DNA from: JAKAVN01 sp963734845
Lineage (GTDB): Bacteria > Desulfobacterota > Binatia > Binatales > Binataceae
NCBI GenBank assembly: GCA_963734845.1
Contig: CAVTIS010000009.1
Location: 1 to 64,000, forward strand
Direction of reading: 5' to 3'
Length of the DNA stretch: 64,000 nucleotides
The notes under the pieces were generated by a model. It saw nothing but the letters and a program-made list of their open reading frames with translations. It ran no database searches and was not told the DNA's origin. How positions within the stretch are numbered: position 1 is the stretch's first letter; the number at the start of each line of letters is the position of its first letter. Of the stretch, positions 53,914 to 60,993 are shown piece by piece. The position numbers and the translations under genes are program-made.

Positions 53914-54594
53914 CTAGCGATAGCCCGGCGCGCTGAGTTCGCTCATTCCCAACGGAGCGGCTGCACTCGGCGCCATCTCGCACGGAACCGTGGTTTCATA
54001 GCCCTGCGTGACGCGCACCGGCGGCGCCTTGGGATTAGCTGGATTGCGGACTTCGACCACGCCCTTGTAAACGCCAACCTCCGTATAGCGCAAACAGGTG
54101 GGAAATCCCGGGCACGGCTTGCCTTCGATATAGGCGGTTTCGAATTCGGTTCCGCGCACTCCCACCACGGCATTAGGCGTATGTACTTCAAAATTGGGAG
54201 TAGCGCCCAAGGTGGGATAAACCACGGCTCTGAGGTGGCCCAACTTCAGGCTGATCGATGAATTGGAGCGCGCGCTAGCTACCACATCATCGATTACCAT
54301 CGTACTCGACTCCGCCAACATGAGCTGGCTGCCGCCGTCCAGCGTCACGGTGAGGTGGGATTTGGACATAGTCTGTATCCGGTCGCGTGCGATCACCGCC
54401 ATTTTGAGCGCGACCTCGAATTCCTGCGTCCCCCGCGAAAGCCTGGCGGTCCCTTCAAGCTCGGTGACCGCGCCGACGGATTGCTGGGCGAGCGCCGGCC
54501 CCTGGATCGCGGCGATCAGGCCGAGCGCCATAACTATCTGGAGCGCCGCCACCGACACTCGTGCGCGGCCTCCCCGTTTCGAATCCGTCGCCAT
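53914..54594 (-). CDS. FecR-domain exported protein
   Basis: A 226-residue protein with a signal peptide (residues about 15-37, ending GPALAQ). The mature part is a FecR domain: VGAVTELEGTARLSRG, ALKMAVIARDRIQTMSKSHL, then LGHLRAVVYPTLGATPNFEV and HTPNAVVGVRGTEF. The HTPNAVVGVRGTEF segment is the most diagnostic. It lacks a TonB-transducer arrangement, so it belongs with periplasmic or surface FecR proteins rather than sigma regulators. It is followed by the barrel-like gene. The start has no strong ribosome site. Confidence 0.85.
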   Translation of the reverse strand: MATDSKRGGRARVSVAALQIVMALGLIAAIQGPALAQQSVGAVTELEGTARLSRGTQEFEVALKMAVIARDRIQTMSKSHLTVTLDGGSQLMLAESSTMVIDDVVASARSNSSISLKLGHLRAVVYPTLGATPNFEVHTPNAVVGVRGTEFETAYIEGKPCPGFPTCLRYTEVGVYKGVVEVRNPANPKAPPVRVTQGYETTVPCEMAPSAAAPLGMSELSAPGYR

Positions 54595-54903
54595 TCGCCG
54601 ACTAAGTTCTCATCTTGCGCGCCTGAAGGATGACAGCGTGACCAACGTGAGTCGAGTGAATGAACCGGCGTAACGCAACAAGCCGCGCGCTGCGATAACG
54701 CCGCACCAGTGCGCCGGCGTGTGCTCGAAATCATTTCTCGCGCAATTTTATTCTGTGCTCCTGGTTTTCGCGATTCTCTCTTGCAATCGGACCTGCGAGC
54801 GTGCAGGATGTCGTGCGAAGCGCGCCGCAAGGGGCGCTTCGCCAATGCAGCGGGAGGGGAGCTGCGAATGCGGAATCAGCACAAGTACCGAGGCTATCCG
54901 CGT

Positions 54904-54925
54904 AATTGGTCCGATCGGTCCAATT
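54904..54925. promoter_or_regulatory. 22-bp near-perfect palindrome
   Basis: AATTGG-T-CCGATCGG-T-CCAATT: all positions pair except the two T bases. It is in the divergent region between fecR-like and di-haem genes and looks like a dimer-binding operator. The binding protein is unknown. Confidence 0.45.
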
Positions 54926-55058
54926 GCGAAGGCTTGGACTATCCTGAACCCCGGACGGTCAGTCACGCGACAGACTTCATTAACGTGCATACCTTTGGCG
55001 GGCGCGGCTCGCCGTCGTTCTAACACTCTCGCCTAGGTTCCCGGCAAAGGAACGGTCA

Positions 55059-55079
55059 GGCGCCGCTTGAGGCGGCGCC
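55059..55079. repeat. GC-rich hairpin
   Basis: GGCGCCGC and GCGGCGCC arms with a five-base loop. No T-run follows. It may be a REP-like element or a structure in a leader RNA. Confidence 0.4.
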
Positions 55080-55323
55080 GGCCCTTGCGCGCTTTAGGAA
55101 TCGCCCTTCGAAGATGGGCGTCCCGATGCTGCGCAAATCATAACTTTGCGACGCTGGCCGGTGAAATTGATTGGAGGGCTTTGCCGCCACTCCGTTCAAT
55201 ATTCATTCGCGGCAGCGGCTTCTAATCCTGACCACCCATAAATGGTGGAACGGTTGAAGCCTGCCGTGAACGCACGCCGGCGTCGATTAAAAACGAATAC
55301 GAAGACGCGCAAAGAGGATCGAT

Positions 55324-56736
55324 ATGAAGACGCGAATAATTCCGCTGTTAATATGTATCCTGGCTATTTCGGCGCAGGTCGCACATGCAGGACCGGCAAA
55401 TCGAAGAGCCGTCGCCACCGGCAACCCGCCCAACGTGCCGATCAATCTGAACGGTTTCGGCGCGCCGCTGCCCGGCGTGACAAGCAATGCATCGGACCTG
55501 GCCGATTTCGCCTCCGGGCAAATGAATTTCAAGGAAGTCGAGACCCTGCCGCAGGTTGGCCCGCTCATGAACGGCGTGTCTTGTGCCGGATGTCATTCGC
55601 AGCCGGCGATTGGCGGGGGCGGGTTGTTCATCAACGAAATCCGCGTGCGCGACAATACCCAGCCGGGCCCGGTGCATATCTTCGCGGTGGACAATTTCCT
55701 GCGCAACGGACCGCAGACCCAGGGCAAGCAAACGATTTTCCCGCAGGGGATGGAGGCTGAGCCGCTGGGTTGCCAGATAACCGCACCCGGTTGCCAGCTC
55801 TCGCCCTGCCAGGAGGAGGAGGCCGCAAGAACCACTTTCAATACCAACCTCGCGGTCTGCGATCCGACGAGTGCCGACTTCCTTGGCGGCAGCAATTGCG
55901 TGAGTGGACGTGCGGCGCTGGCGACGTTCGGCGATGGACTGATCGAAGCCGTGTCGGATCAAACCTTCGAGCAAATCGCCGAGAGCGAGCCCCCTGCGAT
56001 TCAGGGGAAGATTAAAATGGTGACCGAGAATTTCGCCAAAACCGCGCATGTTGGACGCTTCGGATGGAAAGACGATCACTCATCGCTGCGCGGATTTTCC
56101 GGCGACGCTTACCTCAACGAAATGGGAATCACCAACCCCGACAATCCGAACGAGGTGAGCCAATGCGCCGCCCATCAGAAAGACTATGGAATACCGCTCC
56201 AGGACAATGTACTCGAGGACACCACTGACGCCGACGGGCGCGCCGATATCGATCGCTTCGATGACTTCATGCGGGGGCTCGCACCGCCGCCGACGCTGCC
56301 GCAGAGCGCCTCGGCTCAAAACGGGTCGAAACTTTTCGCCAGCATCGGATGCGCCGGCTGCCATACTCAGAGCATCACTACAGCCTCCAACCCGGCGTCG
56401 TTCATCGCCACGGCCACCGGTGGCGAATCGATCAGTCCGACGCTCAATTCGGCGCTGGCCAACCAGACGTTTCACCCGTATTCGGATTTTCTGCTGCACG
56501 ACATGGGCTCACTCGGCGACGGCATCACCTCGGGCACCGCGGGGCCGACTTTGATGCGCACAGTGCCGCTGTGGGGCGTTCGCGCAAAGTCGCAGCTGCT
56601 CCACGACGGCCGTGCGGGCGATATCCCGACCGCGATCAAGTTGCACGATGGGCAGGGCAAGGCGGCGGCACAGGCCTTTGGGGCGCTGAACGCGCAACAA
56701 CAGATGGACGTCGTGAATTTCCTTAATACGCTCTGA
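55324..56736 (+). CDS. Di-haem c-type oxidoreductase (DUF1111/thiol-oxidoreductase-like)
   Basis: A 470-residue exported cytochrome. Signal peptide residues 1-22 (AISAQVAHA). Two haem c sites are visible: SCAGCHSQP at Cys87-His91 and IGCAGCHTQS at about Cys343-His347. FRxGRFGWK-like (GRFGWKDDHSSLRGFSGDAYLNEMGI), TLMRTVPLWGVRAKSQLLHDGRA and the final SLRAQ-type stretch match the putative thiol oxidoreductase/DUF1111 family that resembles di-haem peroxidases. It would act in the periplasm. It has a ribosome site AGAGGATCGAT and a stem-loop downstream. Function in the cell is not established. Confidence 0.9.
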   Translation: MKTRIIPLLICILAISAQVAHAGPANRRAVATGNPPNVPINLNGFGAPLPGVTSNASDLADFASGQMNFKEVETLPQVGPLMNGVSCAGCHSQPAIGGGGLFINEIRVRDNTQPGPVHIFAVDNFLRNGPQTQGKQTIFPQGMEAEPLGCQITAPGCQLSPCQEEEAARTTFNTNLAVCDPTSADFLGGSNCVSGRAALATFGDGLIEAVSDQTFEQIAESEPPAIQGKIKMVTENFAKTAHVGRFGWKDDHSSLRGFSGDAYLNEMGITNPDNPNEVSQCAAHQKDYGIPLQDNVLEDTTDADGRADIDRFDDFMRGLAPPPTLPQSASAQNGSKLFASIGCAGCHTQSITTASNPASFIATATGGESISPTLNSALANQTFHPYSDFLLHDMGSLGDGITSGTAGPTLMRTVPLWGVRAKSQLLHDGRAGDIPTAIKLHDGQGKAAAQAFGALNAQQQMDVVNFLNTL

Positions 56737-56822
56737 GGCGCGAAACGCGAGCGGGCGCAGTGTTGCTGTGCCGCGAGCGAGGCCCGCGCCGCGACTCCTC
56801 CCAGGAAAGCCCGCCCGGCGGA

Positions 56823-56846
56823 CGGCGGCCGTTTCAACGGCCGCCG
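56823..56846 (+). terminator. Perfect 11-bp hairpin after the di-haem gene
   Basis: CGGCGGCCGTT and AACGGCCGCCG pair with a two-base TC loop, 86 bases past the stop. There is no T-run, so it is a terminator or mRNA-stabilising structure with limited support. Confidence 0.45.
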
Positions 56847-56974
56847 CCCGCCGCCGCGAAAGCCGCCCGCCACGCGCAACGCAACGTTGCGATCGCGCGA
56901 CGACGATTTCGTATAGTCCATCCTCATTGCGCCCGATCGTGCAAGATAAGGCATAAAATAGAGGCTCTATGCAT

Positions 56975-57001
56975 CATGAGCCCCGATTGGCATGGCTCAT
57001 G
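56975..57001. promoter_or_regulatory. Inverted repeat upstream of a small gene
   Basis: CATGAGCC and GGCTCATG, 11 bases apart, centred about 75 bases before the GTG start of the 70-residue gene. This shape fits an operator or an RNA hairpin in the leader. Confidence 0.4.
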
Positions 57002-57062
57002 CCTATGTAAGTGTGTGCTGTCGAGGCATTCGAGTAGGTAGAGAAATAAGGACGATTCGAGC

Positions 57063-57275
57063 GTGAGCCTGAAAAGCAGAATCCGCGATGCACAGCGGGA
57101 GGCCGCCAGACGCGGCAAGTCCGATCCGCGGCGTCATGTGGGCGGCAAAGGCGCTTCGGCTATCTTTGGCCCAAAAGATGACATCGATGACGAATCTGAA
57201 GAAACGACGCCGTCAGTCGAGGAAATCAGGTTGGTTCTGCTGCGCAAATCGGCCAACGGCAAGGTGATGGAATGA
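57063..57275 (+). CDS. Small hypothetical protein (70 residues)
   Basis: Starts with GTG; the first half is basic (LKSRIRDAQREAARRGKSDPRRHVGGKG), the second acidic (DDIDDESEETTPSVEE), ending in a short basic piece. No domain or signal is seen. It is 31 bases before a second small gene on the same strand. Unknown function; the composition suggests a nucleic-acid- or complex-binding small protein, which is inference. Confidence 0.5.
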   Translation: MSLKSRIRDAQREAARRGKSDPRRHVGGKGASAIFGPKDDIDDESEETTPSVEEIRLVLLRKSANGKVME

Positions 57276-57306
57276 AGCACCGGCGCCACGCTGTCAGGGC
57301 TCGCGG

Positions 57307-57549
57307 ATGAGTTTCATCTTTCGATTCTTTTTCATGGTTGGCCTGCTCGGCTTCGCCGCCGTGTTTCGCCTGCCCGACACCAGGCTGCTCGGCTTGATCG
57401 TCGTGGACTATGCCGGTTTTTCGGTGCTCTATCGTCTCGCCCAAAAATGGCACGCGCAAAGCTTCGCCAGAGACTGCCGTGAACTCATTGAAACTTACAA
57501 CGTCGGGGACGAACTGGCGCGAAAGCTGACCAGCTATTGGGCGCGCTAG
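57307..57549 (+). CDS. Small membrane protein (80 residues)
   Basis: Begins MSFIFRFFFMVGLLGFAAVF, which is one hydrophobic N-terminal segment; a second weaker hydrophobic stretch lies at about residues 28-42, and the C-terminal half is soluble (WHAQSFARDCRELIETYNVGD). No family is recognised. It lies just after the 70-residue gene and could be its partner. Confidence 0.5.
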   Translation: MSFIFRFFFMVGLLGFAAVFRLPDTRLLGLIVVDYAGFSVLYRLAQKWHAQSFARDCRELIETYNVGDELARKLTSYWAR

Positions 57550-57716
57550 CGTCAGCCGTGAAGGGTTAGCGTCGGCAGCGGATTCGGCGGCATCTGCAGG
57601 GCGCGCCGATCGCGCCCGGCTTCAGCCCGCGCCGCGCGCCGGTTCGTTTTCCGTGAGATCGCAAAAGTAGTATTTATTTTATGCTGCCGCCGGCCGCGGC
57701 GGCGGCGAGGAAAATC

Positions 57717-59144
57717 GTGCTCGACCTGATCATTCGTGGCGCAGAGGTCGTGACGCCCGGCGGCGCCGGCAAATGGGACATCGGCGTCGTTGGAGAAAAA
57801 ATCGCGTTCGTCGCGCTCCCCGACCAACGTGTCCAGGCCGCCCGCGCGATCGACGCCACCGGCAAAATCGCCGTGCCCGGCGGGATCGAGCCGCACACCC
57901 ATCTCGGCGATCGCCTCACGATGCGCCCCGAGGCGGGGCTCTACGCGCTCGGTCCCGAAGAAGACACCCGCGGGATGGCCTTTGGCGGGACCACCACGCA
58001 TATCGATTTCGCGTGGGTGCATCCGAAGACCAACGTGCAGCGCGCGATCGAGCGGCGTCTCCAACGATGGAAAGGCAACTCGTACGTTGACTATACGTTT
58101 CACGTCGCGATCGGCGGCGCGCTGCCGCTTGCGACTTTCGACCAGTTGCCCGAGGCTATCCAGCAGGGTTTTCCGAGCTTCAAGGTTTTCACGACCGAAT
58201 TTCTGCCACCAAATTCCAAACGCCCTGGCTTCAAGCTCGACTTCGGCCGCATCCAGCTTGCGATGGAGAAGGTCGCGCCGCACGACGGAATCATGGTGGT
58301 GCATGCCGAGGACCACGACCTTGTGCAGTTCAACTACGAGCGCTTCAAAGCCGAGCAGCTGACCGCGGGATGGAACCTGCATCACGTCCACGGCAAGCTC
58401 TCCGAGCAGCTCGCGTTTCGGCGCACGATTGCCCTTGGCGCGGCCACCGGCGCCGGCATCTACTTCGTCCATACCTCGGCACGCGAAGGCGTGGAGGCGG
58501 TGGCCGAAGCGCGCGCCGACGGCTTGGCGGTCTATGCCGAGACGCTGCATCACTACGCCTGCTTCTCGGCTCACGACTACCGATCGCCGCGCGGCTTCTG
58601 CTATCACACCTACCCCTCGCTCAAATACCCGGACGATCAGAGGGCGTTGTGGGACGGACTGGTCGGCGACGGGGTGTCGACCGTCGCCACCGACGAATTC
58701 CCGACGTCGCTCGCGGTCAAACTTAGCGGAAAAACGATCGAAGACGTCACCGGCGGCAATCTCGGCGCCGAAGCCCGGATGGGAATCGTCTATACCGAGG
58801 GCGTCGTCAAACGTGGGATGACCCTGGAACGCTTCGCGCAGGTGACCGCGACCAACGCCGCAAAAATCCTCGGGCTCTATCCACGCAAGGGCGTGATCGC
58901 GCCGGGCAGCGACGCCGACGTGGTGCTGATCGATCCAACGATCGATCGCAAACTCACGCGCGAGGACTTTCACGTGAGCGACTACAGCCCCTGGGAAGGA
59001 TGGACGGTGAAAGGATGGCCGGTGGTCACCATCCTGCGTGGCCAGGTGATCGTCGAAAACGGCAAGCTCGCGGGAGGTCTCGGTCAGGGGCAACTGGTGG
59101 CGCGGCGAATCGATCCGGCGATGCTGCGCCGGCCCGCCGCATAA
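57717..59144 (+). CDS. Dihydropyrimidinase/D-hydantoinase-type amidohydrolase
   Basis: A 475-residue cyclic-amide hydrolase. GTG at 57717 with GAGG six bases upstream is preferred over a longer frame from 57681. The metal site is EPHTHLGD (His60, His62), and the lysine that is carbamylated in this family is Lys156 in PSFKVFTTEF. MVVHAEDHDLV and FVHTSAREGVE supply other ligands and the catalytic aspartate lies in STVATDEFPTS. It would open dihydropyrimidine or hydantoin rings. It stands alone on the plus strand. With the sarcosine operon and the hydantoinase A remnant it adds to an N-heterocycle theme. Confidence 0.9.
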   Translation: MLDLIIRGAEVVTPGGAGKWDIGVVGEKIAFVALPDQRVQAARAIDATGKIAVPGGIEPHTHLGDRLTMRPEAGLYALGPEEDTRGMAFGGTTTHIDFAWVHPKTNVQRAIERRLQRWKGNSYVDYTFHVAIGGALPLATFDQLPEAIQQGFPSFKVFTTEFLPPNSKRPGFKLDFGRIQLAMEKVAPHDGIMVVHAEDHDLVQFNYERFKAEQLTAGWNLHHVHGKLSEQLAFRRTIALGAATGAGIYFVHTSAREGVEAVAEARADGLAVYAETLHHYACFSAHDYRSPRGFCYHTYPSLKYPDDQRALWDGLVGDGVSTVATDEFPTSLAVKLSGKTIEDVTGGNLGAEARMGIVYTEGVVKRGMTLERFAQVTATNAAKILGLYPRKGVIAPGSDADVVLIDPTIDRKLTREDFHVSDYSPWEGWTVKGWPVVTILRGQVIVENGKLAGGLGQGQLVARRIDPAMLRRPAA

Positions 59145-59215
59145 GTCCTCGAACGCAGCGCCCGCTTTGAAACAGGAGCCGCGCCGCCGATGCCCTCGGC
59201 GCGGCTCCTCATAGG

Positions 59216-59593
59216 TCATTCCTTGCGGCCGCAGTACGCTTCGATCCGATTGCCGTCAGGATCTGTTACGAACGCGGCGTAATAGTTTTCACCGTAGTCG
59301 GCACGCAGTCCTGGCTTGCCGTTGTCGCCGCCACCCGAATGGACCGCGGCTGCATGAAAGGCGTCCACCGCGGCGCGCCGGCCGGCTTCGAGACAGATGT
59401 GCAGGCCCGCGATGTCGCGCGGCACCTTCGTGTTGGCGGCGAGCAGCCATAGGCGCGGACCGTCGCTGCCGCCATAGCCAAGCGCGTTCGCATCTTCGCT
59501 GAGGCACTTGGCGCCAAGCGGCGCCAGCGCCGCATCATAGAACCGCTTCGCCCGGGCGACGTCGCTCACCCCAACCGATACGTGATGAATCAT
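59216..59593 (-). CDS. VOC-family (glyoxalase/bleomycin-resistance-fold) protein
   Basis: A 125-residue single-domain protein. MIHHVSVGVSDVARAKRFYD, LHICLEA and the final DPDGNRIEAYC with the terminal glutamate match the vicinal-oxygen-chelate fold with H-H-E metal ligands. It is divergent from the CGNR regulator. A palindrome in the shared region suggests joint control. Specific reaction unknown. Confidence 0.88.
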   Translation of the reverse strand: MIHHVSVGVSDVARAKRFYDAALAPLGAKCLSEDANALGYGGSDGPRLWLLAANTKVPRDIAGLHICLEAGRRAAVDAFHAAAVHSGGGDNGKPGLRADYGENYYAAFVTDPDGNRIEAYCGRKE

Positions 59594-59652
59594 GACCGTG
59601 CTCCTTTTCCGTTTTTGGTTTGACCGGAGCGTCTCTCGCTTCCGGCTATTCT

Positions 59653-59668
59653 AACTGGTTGACCAGTT
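59653..59668. promoter_or_regulatory. Palindromic operator-like site in the divergent region
   Basis: AACTGGT-TG-ACCAGTT, a perfect inverted repeat between the VOC and CGNR genes. It resembles GntR/FadR-type operators (TGGT...ACCA). An overlapping repeat GGTTGA...TCAACC extends to 59677. Confidence 0.55.
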
Positions 59669-59710
59669 GAATCAACCAGCATGATGGTTAGATAAACGAT
59701 CGACAGGCGA

Positions 59711-59739
59711 TTGTCAACCCTCATGGCGGTTAGTATGTT
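59711..59739 (+). promoter_or_regulatory. Candidate sigma-70-type promoter for the CGNR gene
   Basis: TTGTCA (59711-59716) and TATGTT (59734-59739) are separated by exactly 17 bases. If used, transcription would begin almost at the ATG (59748), giving a near-leaderless mRNA, although GCGGAG lies immediately upstream of the ATG. Confidence 0.35.
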
Positions 59740-59747
59740 AAGCGGAG

Positions 59748-60395
59748 ATGACGAAGCCTGAACGCATCGCGCGCGCCGGCGCACTGGTCCTCGCGCCCCG
59801 CCGCGATCTCTGCCTGGATTTCGCGAACACGCTGGGGTGGCGCGGCAGCGCGCCGAGCGAAACCCTTCACGGATTGCCGGATCTCATGCAGTGGGCTGCA
59901 TCCTCGGGCAGTCTGTTGGCGGGTGCGATCGACGGGCACGGGGCCTGGGGAAGCGCGGCCTGGGCGGAGCGCCATCCGGCGGAGGCTGCGGCGATTTTTC
60001 TCCGCACGATCGCGACTCGGGAGACGATTTACCGCATCTTTCATGCAGTCGCGAGCGGCGGCGCGCCGGGCGACGACGATTTGTTGGAGCTCAATCGAGC
60101 GTTGCAGGAAACTCCGGCGCGGAGCGCGCTTCAGCGGATCGGCGCGGGCTTCGGCTGGCGGATCGAGGCGAAACGGCCGCCGGCCGCGCCGGCGCTGCTC
60201 GCCCCGGCGTTATGGTCGGCGGGTGATTTGCTGGCCGGACCGCAATTGGGCCGGGTGCGCGAATGCGCGAATGACAAATGCCTGTGGTTATTCCTGGATG
60301 AGAGCAAGAATGGCACGCGCCGCTGGTGCTCGATGTCCGCATGCGGAAACCGCGCCAAGGCGCATCGCCACTACGCCCGTCTCAAGGGCGGCTGA
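59748..60395 (+). CDS. CGNR zinc-finger regulator with ABATE-type N-domain
   Basis: A 215-residue protein. The N-terminal ABATE region has LCLDFANTLGWRG, typical of the family. The C-terminal zinc finger reads CANDKCLWLFLDESKNG, then RRWCSMSACGNRAKAHRHYAR, with the CGNR signature. Such proteins are stress- or ligand-linked transcription regulators. It is divergent from the VOC gene and convergent with the cysteine hydrolase eight bases away. Confidence 0.92.
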   Translation: MTKPERIARAGALVLAPRRDLCLDFANTLGWRGSAPSETLHGLPDLMQWAASSGSLLAGAIDGHGAWGSAAWAERHPAEAAAIFLRTIATRETIYRIFHAVASGGAPGDDDLLELNRALQETPARSALQRIGAGFGWRIEAKRPPAAPALLAPALWSAGDLLAGPQLGRVRECANDKCLWLFLDESKNGTRRWCSMSACGNRAKAHRHYARLKGG

Positions 60396-60403
60396 ATCCG
60401 CGA

Positions 60404-60955
60404 TCACTTCTCATCCAGCTTCTTTATCCAGTCGGCAGTGCCCATCACCTTGCTGAACATGGACGCTTGTGTGACCAGCACCGAGTTGTGCAAGTCCTTG
60501 TCGGCAACCTTGCCCGAATCGTTGCCGACCGTCAGCGTCCCGGTTGCATCGGAGAGAAACTCCACTTTGTAGCCGCGATGGAAGCCTTCGCGCGCGGTGC
60601 TGTCGCAGCACATCTGCGTCATGTATCCGCTCACGGTCAAGGTGTCGATCTGGTTCTCGCGCAGCCACTTCTCGAGATTGGTCCCGGCGAAGCTCGAGGG
60701 CAGGTTCTTGTCTACCAGCAAATCAGCGGGCCGCGCGGCGATATCCTTGTGCAGGTTCCAACCCTCGGTGCCTTCCTTGAATACTCCGCGGTCGCCCTTG
60801 GCCGCATGGCGCACGACGACTACCGGGACGCCGTGCGCGCGCGCCGAGTCCATCGCGTGCAGAATGTTATCGAGCGAGCCCGGCGGATAGCTGACCGGCA
60901 TTTTGCCGGTGAAATACTCATTTTGTACGTCGATGACGAGGAGCGCACGTTTCAT
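60404..60955 (-). CDS. Cysteine hydrolase of the isochorismatase family
   Basis: A 183-residue hydrolase with the Asp-Lys-Cys triad: Asp9 in LLVIDVQNEYF, Lys83 in VDKNLPSSF and Cys116 in SGYMTQMCC. Length and motifs match the isochorismatase/nicotinamidase/N-carbamoylsarcosine-amidase superfamily. N-carbamoylsarcosine amidase is in this family, so a link to sarcosine formation is conceivable, but the gene lies 20 kb from the sarcosine operon. It converges with the CGNR gene and follows the ppk1 gene on the same strand. Confidence 0.9.
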   Translation of the reverse strand: MKRALLVIDVQNEYFTGKMPVSYPPGSLDNILHAMDSARAHGVPVVVVRHAAKGDRGVFKEGTEGWNLHKDIAARPADLLVDKNLPSSFAGTNLEKWLRENQIDTLTVSGYMTQMCCDSTAREGFHRGYKVEFLSDATGTLTVGNDSGKVADKDLHNSVLVTQASMFSKVMGTADWIKKLDEK

Positions 60956-60993
60956 GTTTTTTCCTTTCGAATTTCCGCTTCATGTTCGCGCGG

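Larger units (their letters stand above)
54595..55323. other. Intergenic region with palindromes, upstream of the di-haem gene
   Basis: About 730 bases between divergent genes. Besides the two palindromes listed separately, no gene pattern was found. The plus-strand end carries AGAGGA seven bases before the di-haem gene ATG. Confidence 0.4.

Noticed and set aside
57552..59219. 555-codon minus-strand frame opposite the dihydropyrimidinase-like gene
   Set aside because: The plus strand carries the metal-binding and lysine motifs; the antisense frame has no recognisable pattern.
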